Source: Hygrophila difformis (Eukaryota > Streptophyta > Magnoliopsida > Lamiales > Acanthaceae). Taken from it: 64,000 nucleotides of DNA. A program made the translations under genes and the position numbers. The notes under the pieces are model-generated. The model saw only the letters and a list, made by a program, of their open reading frames with translations, searched no databases and was not told the origin of the DNA. Shown here one piece after another: positions 23,201-33,920 of the stretch (positions are counted from its first letter, which is position 1; the number at the start of each line of letters is the position of its first letter). The stretch is from contig JAOANR010000004.1 of NCBI GenBank assembly GCA_030278955.1, positions 62,651,686 through 62,715,685 on the forward strand, in the 5' to 3' direction.

Positions 23201-25865
23201 ATTTCTGGAATATCCAAGGCATGTCATCTGAGTAATGTTCTGTGAGAGGTTAATGTACTATACATCTATATTTCATCTAAAGATTATGTAGAGTTGTTTG
23301 ACTTGCTTTTCATTTTCCTTAATGTAAATAGATAAATATTCTGGACAGCAAAGAGCTTCAGCAAAAAGTGAAATTGTATCTCATGAATCGTGGCCCACCT
23401 GAGCATTGGCATTTCTCTGGAACTTTTAAGCGGCAAGAATTGCAGAAGGCCCTTGGAAATCATTTATCATGGAAGGAAAGGTGAGGTTTGTCGAAGTACA
23501 ATTAGTTTGTGGTTCTGTCAAGTTTCCATTTTTAGGTTCTGGAAGTTAACAATGAGACTTAAATAATGTTTCTGCACCAACTATTCTTGTATGCACTTCT
23601 ATCAATTAAATTAGCTGGGGACAACATATCTATTCTCTGTAATTAAGAATAATAGTTGACATATCTTTCAGTTGCATGTTGATTTGTTCTTATTTTTATT
23701 TATTTTGCGTTACACCATATGTGTGCACATTTTATTAGCCATATTGATGTAAAATGGTTATCTGCCTGTTTATTAAGTCTCTAACCTTTATAATAAATCC
23801 CAAATCGACCCCCTTACTGCATTCATTCTTTATATATATATATGTATATATCTAATATATATCAATTTGAGTAGATATTTTTTGGCCATGAAAATCAATA
23901 TTTTGACATATATGTGATGCTGCCAGGTGTCCGACGTTTTTTGATGATATTGCTGCAAGATTGCTTCCAGTGATTCCCCTGATCATCTACAGGCTAATTG
24001 AAAATGATGCTTTTGATGCTGCTGACAGAATTCTACAAGTTTATGCAACATTCCTTCATTACTATCCTTTGAATTTCACGTTTGTGCATGATATACTTGC
24101 CTATTTCTATGGTCATCTTCCAGCGAAACTTATTCATCGGATTTTGAACGTACTAGATGTGAAAAAGGTGACGATGGCTTTTCTTCTAGAAATTTTCCAC
24201 TCTTTTTATTTCCTTTTATCCCTAAATAAATATTCATTATTTGGCTTTTGGTTTTTACTTAGATTCCATTTTCTGAGTCGTTCCCTCAGCATTTCAATTC
24301 ATCCAATCCGCCGGTTTGCCCATTGGACTACTTTGCTACTCTTCTACTGGGACTTGTGAATCATGTAATCCCTCCACTCAATTCTTCTAAAAGTGGACAC
24401 GTGGGAGAGAGCTCCAACACTTCCGTCCGGCCTCCACATAACAAAGTTCAGCCAGCATCTCAGGCTGCTCCAGTAGCTCCCGAAGGACAGAAACCATTCT
24501 ATCAAATCCAGGATCCAGGCACATACACGCAGCTGATTCTGGAAACTGCTGTGATTGAAATCCTCTCCCTTCCCATATCTGTATCCCAGATTGTATCTTC
24601 ACTTGTTCAAATTGTCGTGCACATTCAACCAACTCTTGTTCAATCTGGTAATGGTTGGCATCCCACTGGTGTTGGCCAAAGTTCTGTGTTGCCAACTTCT
24701 CCATCCGGGGGAAGCACTGATTCTCTAGGTGCAACTAGAACCCCTGTTTCAGGTTTAAGTACATCTAACTTAGTTTGGCAAAGTGGTTACACTTGCCAAC
24801 AGTTATCGTGCTTGTTGATCCAGGCATGTGGTCTACTTTTAGCTCAGCTTCCTCCAGACTTCCATGCCCAACTGTATATAGAAGCAGCACGTGTAATAAA
24901 AGAGAGCTGGTGGCTATCTGATGGGAAACGATCAGTTGGTGAACTCGAATCTGCCGTTTGCTATGCATTGTTAGATCCAACATGGGCTGCACAGGACAAT
25001 ACCTCTACAGCTGTTGGTATGCTCCTGTCATATTTCACTCACAAGTTGCAAAGTCTGTTGTCAGAGCATCTCTATCTAAATCAGCTTAATTTGTGTGTAA
25101 TATTATCTGCTCACAGTATTTGTGAGTTTTCTTCCCAAAGTTCATGATGCTTAAAAGACTCAAGCTCAATGTTTTGCTTATGTTTGGTTTATTTAGGTAA
25201 TGTGGTGGCGTTGCTGCATTCTTTCTTCAGCAATCTCCCTCTAGAGTGGCTGGAGGGATCACTTCTCATCATTAAGCATCTCAGACCTGTAACGTCAATC
25301 GCAGGACTGAGAATAGCATTCCGTATTATGGGTCCTTTACTTCCTCGATTGGCAAATGCTCACATCCTCTTCAGTAAGGTATGGGAGTGCATACAACATA
25401 ATCTACCAGTACCAGAATATCAATCAATGATTTTGGTATGGTTACATTCCTTTCAATACTGCCTAGCAGATAATCTCAGCGCTGTTGAGTGTGATGGCGG
25501 ATGTCTTTGGGAGGAACTCACAGCCGTCAGCTCCTGTAGAAGCATCTGAGATAGCTGACATTATCGACTTTCTGTGAGCCATTTGTTGAAATTTACCCAC
25601 TTAGACTGTAGAGTAGAGCAGTGGCTAATACTCGTATTGTATTGTGCTCAATTTCCCTTTCAGGCATCATATTGTCCATTATGAAGGGCAAGGAGGACCG
25701 GTGCAGCCAAGCAGCAAACCAAGAGCAGAAATCCTAGCTCTTATTGGCAGAGCAGCCGAAAGTTTACGACCAGATGTGCATCATCTTCTTACCCACTTAA
25801 AAACTGATGTTAATTGTTCAGTATATGCAGCAGGTCACCCAAAATTCCACCAGAGCACCAATTAA
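13307..25865 (+). CDS. MED23: Mediator complex subunit 23
   Basis: My join has 21 exons: 13307-13477, 13624-13667, 14291-14390, 14469-15449, 15596-15830, 16921-17138, 17388-17595, 18552-18829, 19460-19543, 19984-20078, 20514-20679, 20769-21014, 22455-22625, 22764-22877, 22996-23121, 23332-23480, 23927-24167, 24263-25016, 25197-25378, 25470-25573, 25664-25865. All phases close, giving 1,622 codons, close to the Arabidopsis length as I remember it. Diagnostic stretches include AILDLFNLYLG, HAPRAEFLLFALRSL, FWVVSYTMAQPTCETVMNWL, RYQGKSKGLIHDV, HELLPLDILLLALIDRDDD, DILAYFYGHLP and LHHIVHYEGQGG. MED23 is a tail-module Mediator subunit linking DNA-bound activators to RNA polymerase II in the nucleus. 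It is mostly helical, with no enzymatic site. All introns read GT-AG except intron 5 (GC-AG). The start could be the ATG at 13307 or the in-frame ATG at 13355 (MEQPNNTQ), which fits the family N-terminus at least as well. Microsatellites lie in several introns. Confidence 0.95.
18468..18511. repeat. (TTA)n microsatellite in MED23 intron 7
   Basis: About 14 TTA units within 90 bp of the acceptor of the exon starting at 18552, inside the region where branch point and polypyrimidine tract are expected. Confidence 0.9.
19816..19854. repeat. (TC)n microsatellite in MED23 intron 9
   Basis: About 19 TC units in the intron between exons ending 19543 and starting 19984. Confidence 0.95.
20155..20229. 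repeat. (TTA)n microsatellite in MED23 intron 10
   Basis: About 25 mostly uninterrupted TTA units, 75 bp downstream of the exon ending at 20078. Confidence 0.95.
21027..21060. repeat. C homopolymer in MED23 intron 12
   Basis: Some 23 C residues, then CACCCC repeats, start 12 bp after the donor of the exon ending at 21014. The overlapping proline-rich frames are artefacts of this run. Confidence 0.9.
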
Positions 25866-25869
25866 CCCC

Positions 25870-25900
<31 letters not shown>

Positions 25901-25910
25901 AAAAAAAAAA
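25866..25910. repeat. C25-A20 run directly after the MED23 stop
   Basis: The stop codon TAA (25863-25865) is followed at once by 25 C and then 20 A. This lies in the presumed 3' UTR. Its exact length is likely to be unreliable in any assembly. Confidence 0.9.
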
Positions 25911-26876
25911 CCTTTTCTTTTCACTTGTATTATAACCGCTAAAACATTCTTCTATCCACACTATATTCTATTCCATTTTCATTGGAATTTATAATGACTT
26001 GTCTGATTCCGAGTCGCGTGACAATCATGCATTCCATCAAGAAGTTTTTTATAGGCTTATTGCCTGAAGAAGAAAATGTAAAGAAGGGAAGGGGGAGATA
26101 AAATAAAAATTAGAGAGACTAGACACATAGTAGCATATGGGTTAAACAGTGGCCGCAGCATCAGCATGTACAGCATGAATGGAACACAATTATGATCTCA
26201 TCAAGAGGAAAGGTTCAGACCGTGAAAGAGTCAGTGTTCATCAATCAGTACGTGCAAAAGTCGATCTGCAACTTAACTTGAACCCTCCCTCCCTGTAATG
26301 AACTTTGAAGAATCTCCCTAATGGGGCTGATTAGTGGCAACCTCATGTGATCTTTAGCTCTCTATTGTCCAACGCGGTGCGGTGGGTGGTTCTAATTGCC
26401 TCTCTTTAGAATCAACAATAACATGGACAGACAGACACACCTCTTTAGAATCACAATAACAAACAGCTTCTTGCACATTAAGTAACCTGAGCCGGCGAAG
26501 ACCATTAAGAATATACCATGTAACTCAGCCCGACTCCAAACCCCGCTTTTAAGCGATAAAGTTGGACAATTCTACTAACAACAGTAAAATATTAAAGTCT
26601 ATACATTATTAAAATATTACTAAATCCTATCACATATATATATGATCTAAAAGCACGAGTGAACTCATCTAGTATGCCATTGAAGCTAAATATATGAAGA
26701 AAGGGAACCCCTGCAAGGCTGCAACATAAATAGTGCTAAACTGCATATGGAGGATCCCACAAAAACTGCACAAAAGAACCTTTGTCATACAACGTCTAGG
26801 CAAAAGGATTAGATTCAATGGTGAAAAATAAGAGCAGTTTACTAGCCTGGGATCAAAACCTACGAATTTTTTAGCT
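25911..26876. other. Convergent 3' regions of MED23 and NERD-like
   Basis: The two genes end tail to tail, 1.0 kb apart. I see no other gene here. Both 3' UTRs must lie in this interval and may overlap. Confidence 0.6.
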
Positions 26877-29800
26877 TTAAGAATGTAGATAATCACACCC
26901 CGCACCCTTCCGACAACGGCCTTTTGCAAGGTAAGGACAAGCGGTCTCCCCACGGTTCTCGTAATGCCTTGAACCTCCTCTACCACCACCAAACGATGAT
27001 TGTCTATTCCAAGGTCTTCCACCACCACTACTGTAGCCAGAATGACCCCGACCACCTCTGTGGCCTGAAAACTGCCTACCGCTATTGTTTTGATCACCAC
27101 GCCATGAGCCCTGGTTAGCAGGAGGCTGTGGTGGTGGCTGTGGCTGTGGCTGTGGCTGTGGCTGTGGCGGTGGCGCAACCCACCCTTGTGGGGCTTGGTT
27201 TGTATTCCCTTGAATAGATGGGACTTGAGCCATAGGAGCCGGGCCACCAGGTGGCCCGCCCCACCCATTGTTGGGCATTGGTACTTGAGATGTCGGGGCA
27301 CTCCAACCCTGACTTACATTCCAGACAGGATTTACATTCGCAGGCATCATACCTTGCATGTTAGCAGCAGTATTTCCTGTTGGAGCAACCCAAGCTGTCG
27401 TATTTCCTGGAGGTGGTGCTTGCATAGCAGGTCCCCAGTTCATGTTTGTGTTTCCTGTCGCCATATTTCCCCATCCCATATTTGGGTTAGCTTGCATTGG
27501 ACCCCAGGCGACATTGGGATTTTCAGGCATCGCTCCCATAGAATTACTGTTATCTGCTGGTCCCATGCCCATGCCCATGCCCATTCCCCAGGACATGTTT
27601 GGTGCGGCAGGAGGCGGCATGTCTGGTTGGCTCCCCTGTGTTGGTGGTTTCCAAACATCAGGGGGGAACCCTGGGTTCCCCGAGTTTGCAAAATTTCCAG
27701 CTGAACTCTGAATGCTAGAGGCATTCCAACCATAAGCCTGCGGCTGCCCAGGCGGAGTACCACCGCCCCAACCCAGAGCATCAATCTGAGGATTTTGACC
27801 TGTAACATTATTCTGAATTGGCTGGACAGCAGCAGGCATGTGACCAGGCGTCATCACTGCTTGTGGGTCAGTTGTCATATTTGATTGGGTTTGCAGAGAA
27901 ACAGCAGAAGCCGCAAGGCTCCCCTGCTGAGAGTTAGGAGTTGGACTAAAGGCAGCAGCAGCAGCATTCTGAAGAACAGAAACCAAAATCGATGCAGTAG
28001 ACGAATGAATCAAAGTATTAGGTACAATAGCAGTAGGAGATGGAAGCACTCCATTAATGCCAGGTGATTGACTAACTCCAGCAGGAATCCCCCCTTCTAC
28101 TCCAGATAGAGCTGCAGTATTTTGTTTTGGGGTAGGAGAAGGTAGGCTTTCATTCCTACGCCAATTTTCAGTAGGCAAGTTTGATAGTGTTCCAGACTTC
28201 TGATCTATGATTGAGCTCTCCTTCTCTTGCTGCAAGGAAGCTCCTGAAGTCTTGCCAGAAAGTTCAGCCAAGGTATGTGAACCACGCAGAGTATTAATGG
28301 CAGAAAGTATATCAGCTACAGCCGGTGACTCTTTTGGAAATTTCCCAGCCAGTGCATCAGATAGAAGTATGGCGTTGTCCTGTGTTTCTGTCATCCTCCA
28401 GATTCTTAGATCAGCAGGGAAGTAACCAGTGTTGTTCCATTTTCGCAACTGCATCACAGAAAACGGTCCTTGAACTTTCCCAGAAGGATCCTTATAATGC
28501 CACATCTTTTCTGATTCATTAACCTTCACCACAGTTTCTTCTACTCCAGCTGATGACGGTACTTGCAAGGATGCTGATGTACCAGGAAATGATTCAGATC
28601 GTGTTGTGCTGCGCTGAGCCCTTTCAGCAGTCTCAGAGTTATTTACAGAATTCCTCTTCTCTATATTGTAGGATTCTTTTGTCGCTTTCTCCCTTTCCAT
28701 ATTCCAAGATTTTTCATTTCCCACGTCACCAGTATGACTTGAATTACTAGAATAATTAATTCCAGAAGGGTTTCTACTTGGTTCCAAATTTTTAGTCGAA
28801 ACTTTTGTAGCAGCACCCCTTGAATCTTTTAGAGAATTATCTCTTCCAGGGGAGATCTGTCCTCTCTCTCTCCGGCTAAAACCAGAGCCTCTCGGTTTTA
28901 AGAAAGTATCTGTAAGTAGCAAAAATAAGTTAGTCAGGCAATGGTCATTCACATATTAGATGCAACGCCTGAAAATACTTTGAAAGAAACCTTTGCTGTT
29001 GTCCTCAATTTCATTTCCATCATCATCATCTGATTCATAGCTGGGATCCATCTTTGGATCTGCATGTATCTCCGGGATTTCCCCTAGTCTACGCTGACGC
29101 TCTTCAGGGGTCTTCAAAACATTTAACTTCTCCACACATTCTCTAAGCGTGAAAAGAAGAGTCAAGGATGGACACCCACAATGAAAAATAGCACTTAACA
29201 AGTGGAGGATGCATCTTTTACAGATTGAAAATTTGTGAATAATATTGCATAGCTTCATAATGATAAAAGTATAAATTTAAGAGAAGCATGACAATCGAAA
29301 AGAAATGCAAGATCTATGCAGAAATGAAAATTGTTCTGAGTTGGCAACCACTTTAAAATTTCACATATGATAAAACACTTCAGAAGTTCCATTATACTCC
29401 CTCCATAACGTTATAAAAGAAAGAAACCGCCAAATCATTATAATCAATATCATCACCTCTTTTTTAGTTGAAGTACTTAATTATGCAAATTTTCAAGTCC
29501 AAAATCACTCCACTTTTTTAGCAAGGACAATAAAAGTGAAATACACACTAAATATGCAATAATTACAGTGTTATTTCTTATATTTCAAGACAAAAAAATG
29601 CAAAAACAGTTTGTTTCTTATATAAAAATATGGAGGGAGGGAGTATATGTAATTCTTAACATAGTTTTCTGGCCATCTCGGAAAAGCAGAACAGTAGCAA
29701 AAATCAACAAATGATCTTATGTCGACAACATTCCTTGCTTGCAGGACATGCATGCAGTATGAAAAACAATTAAAGGAAAAAAAAAATCAAATTCATCCGA

Positions 29801-32800
29801 GGGTTCAAGACATTGATGCCACATAACACAATTTAAAAACAACCAAATGCTAGGCTTTCGTAAGGCATAATAAACTAAAGTAAGAACTCAAATGGAATAC
29901 AAGGATATTCTTTCCGACGTCCTAAATCACTGGCCCGATCACGAAGATGACTTAGCCTCAGAGTTTCCGATTCCAGCCACTACATGACAACATCAAGACA
30001 TAAGCACAATGAGATGGATAAATACTTCATTCATCATTTTCACCAGAGATGATAACAAATATACCAGAAAAGTGATAAGACAGAGTTGAAGGTAGAGAGA
30101 AGTCAAATGTTTCAAAAATAGGACAAGATAATTGACACAATTCAGTAGGCAAGACATCACTGGTAAAGAGCTGAAGGAATCTAAGCACAAATCCAATTGC
30201 GATTTTTCTAGCATTCTTGTACTATGTTAAATCTGCTTGACACAATTCAGTAGGCAAGACATCACTGGTAAAGAGCTGAAGGAATCTAGCATTCTTGTAC
30301 TATGTTAAATCTGCCTCTGGGAGCTAAATAAGTCGGTGTAAGTTGAAGCTTATCTACTTCTCCACACATTCAGCAAATCAACGTAAGAGTATCCTATTAT
30401 TGTCAACACAATATGTTGCACACATGAGTGCCAATTTTCATAGGCTACTAATGAAAAGCCTGTGCATTTTATTGTTAGTAAAATGGCCTCTTTAAGAGAA
30501 TTTCCATTGATTTGGTCTCAAAATAGGAATATGAGAATGATGTATTTCCTGAAGTAAAAGTAAAAATTTATTGGATTAAATTAAGACGGGAAGCAGTTCT
30601 CACACATGAAGACAAGTAACAAAGCAGCTAACACCGTACAACCCAAATGTCATGTTCTTCAAATTTTAAGGGACGAATCATGAATGTTGGGCCAAGAATG
30701 GGCGAGAAATTCCAGAAGATTTGATTTGAAATGATACATTTCCCCACAAACATGTAAGAGAAACCACTGTCTAGAATGACCTACATGAGTGGATATGGCA
30801 CCTAGGATTCATAACCTAGAACCAAGACAGGCGGTGCACCATGACATGTGATTCTAATGCAAGCAATGCGAAATAAAAGACCCTTTTATGGGCATCAAAA
30901 CAATATATGAACCAATGCATTAGCCTATAATGCAACTCCACTAGGAAACCCTAAACTTCCTCCTGATAAGCTGATACTGATTGTTTTTGTTTGGTGTACA
31001 GCTGAACTAGATCAAGGAGCAATCATCATAGGTAATAGTCACGGCAAGCATGTGAAAACAGATGACATCAGGTTAAATCAGTAGTGAATGACACCCATCA
31101 GCATCATTTACAGTCCCCCAGCAAAAGTTTCCACAATTTTGAAAAATTTATTTCTAGATAATGATAACCAGATAATAACTGCACTAGAAATGAATGTCCC
31201 AGTAATGATAAATACAACAGAAAAGAAGGTTAAGAAGCTCCCAAAATGCTATCATACAAAGTTTAGGCATTCTAAATAAAGAATACCAAATTTTTCATGT
31301 GAGAAAATCTAAATATTTTTTAATTCGGGAAAAAATCAACCACCACACAAAAGCCCCTCACATTATGAGGGCAACTTCTAGCCAGTTACAAAATCCACAC
31401 TAACCTAAGTTTCTGTCACTACTCATGGGAACAGAATAATAAAGCTTGTGTCTGACAGCAATGAATGATAGATTCTGTTCCAATTCTTTTAATTTATTGC
31501 AGTTTAAAAAACTCAGAAGGAGAGTTACATACATCGTTGACTCTGGCTGCTTGTAGTTCCATGGTTTTGTCAAGAATCTCGCCCTACAAACCACATAATT
31601 ACTTCCTCAGGAAGAAATACACAAGTGGGTCAAAATTAAAATTCATGTGTACTTGCCACACTCAGTCGACTGATAAGTCCACACTTGATACTCTGGCGAA
31701 GGCGCTTGCATTCCTCCTGTGACAGGTAAAAACAAAAGGAATAAACACATGCCATAAGGGTTTCATGCATTAGGCAGAGAATCATCAAATTAGCTTGTTG
31801 AGGTTTGGCTCCAATATCAATTGATCTTATTATTTTGAAACACAAAGAAATCCAAAAAAGTACTTTCGAAATAATAAATTTATTCTTAGAATCTTTTAAA
31901 TTCATGGAAAGTGCCGACACCAGTTCATATATGTTAAAATGTCCCACATCACTTATATGTTGGAATGCCCCTTTATATGGACATGGGCCACTCCACCCAT
32001 AACCAATTGATTTCATGTTGGAACCGTGCATCCATCGTCTTTCTAACATGGTATTAGAGCCATGGGTACCCATTTAGGTATCTAGTCATTTCCGAGATGA
32101 ATATCATCTCAAGGAGGGGTGTTAAGATGTCCCACATCGCTTATATGTTGGGATGTCTCCTTGTTTATATGAACGTAGGCCACTCCACCCATAACCAATT
32201 GGCTCCTCATATCTATCGTCTTCCTAACAATATCCATCCGATCAATGCTTAATGAATGAATTTCAAAATGGTTGATAATTCTTAATAAAAATAAGACCTA
32301 TTCAATCAGAATAAATGAAGGCTAGTGTTTTTCTACAACTCCAAACTTGTAATCAAAGTAGGCTTTATCAATTTGAGGAGTTTTACTCAGTTCTCACACT
32401 CTATCAAGTTCTCATTTGGGGAAGAAGCCGAGCAGAACAAGGGAGGAGTTTCCATCTAGATAACAAAGTTGAGTGCTGGTGAGGGAAGTAGGTACCATTA
32501 GCTACATTTACCTCTGAAAACTCCTGATTTGAAATTGTATCCATGGATATTATCTCAGTCTTGTCTAGATTTAGTATCTCCACCATGATGTCAGTGGTTT
32601 TCTTGCCAAGTTTGTATGGCTCTGCTGCTTTGCTGGTGCCTGCAAACAAAATACAAGGCAAAGCAATTGTGTTAAGGCACTATTTTATTTTATTCCATTT
32701 TGGCAACTACAGGGTAGGAGGATAGTGTAGAAGGTTTACCAAAAGAAATACTCTATTAAAGACACACAATTCCAGTTTGGCGGTAACATAATAAAAGAAT

Positions 32801-33833
32801 GTCCTTACCCACAACTTGCACTAATCTATACAAATCTTGCTTTTGGGTACTACCATAAATCCTTATTCGAACAAATGTTCCAACAACTTTATCATGAAAT
32901 GTTTCAGCATCTTCAAGTAGGTCCTCCATCAACTTTCTACGCAGGTATATTAAACCAATATTGTGCATGTCAACAGCCGCATAATCATCAAGATTGGACT
33001 GAGGTCCCCGATTGCCACTTTTTTTGCGTGATTTACGTTTCTTATCTTTCACAGTCTTGGTAAGGGAGTCAGTGTTTCCATCAATTTCTAACTGGTTATT
33101 TTCAGTGTCAACAACACTGCCCTGAACATCATCATTCTGCTCATCTCTTACAAGAAAATGGGATTCAAGAAGTTTCAACATTTCAAAATGTCCAACACGA
33201 GGTTTACCAAATATATTTTCAAGTCTTGCATCACATACAATATGACTTTTCCGACGTGGATCACGCAGTTTGTTTGTTTTGATATACTCAAGCAAAAGAG
33301 CTTGTACATCAAATTGTGAGAGTACAGATGTGTCGCCATTTTTCATGTGTGAAACAAATTCAAGTAGCTCATTTGATGCCCAACTGGAGCTACCAGATAA
33401 ACAAATTGCTTTTTTCCCATCTGCACCAGCAGTACTGACCAATCCTTTTTCTTTATTTAGAGGTTTGGATGGTTTCCTCGTCTTTCTCCTTTTAGGTCTT
33501 ATACGTTCTGTGTTCTCAACAGAATCATCTGAACCAGACCCTCCATTGTTCGCATCAGCCTGTCCTTCAGACAGTTCTTGTTTGTTGGGACCAGACATGT
33601 CTGCTCCTTTCCATGGATTTTTAGCTTCTGCAATATCAGCTGATGTAAGTGCTAACTTAGCTTTTAATTCGGTATAATAGTCCTTGAAGAGATACTCCCA
33701 GCTGCTTCTGTCATCAAAATCTATTTGAGTCTGCATTCAAGAGAAGAAGGGACAGTTTAGAATATCATCCAAAGGTAAATAAAAAAACATAACAAAAATA
33801 ATATGTTAGGTGTGCATTGGTACATATACACAC

Positions 33834-33920
<87 letters not shown>

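Noticed and set aside
27186..27808. Open frames of 115-172 codons opposite or overlapping NERD exon 10
   Set aside because: They come from the low-complexity G/P/Q coding sequence. The NERD frame has GYF and CCCH domains and continues across exons.
31636..32073. 145-codon minus-strand frame
   Set aside because: It runs from NERD exon 6 through intron into the TRIM, and its start lies in the LTR.
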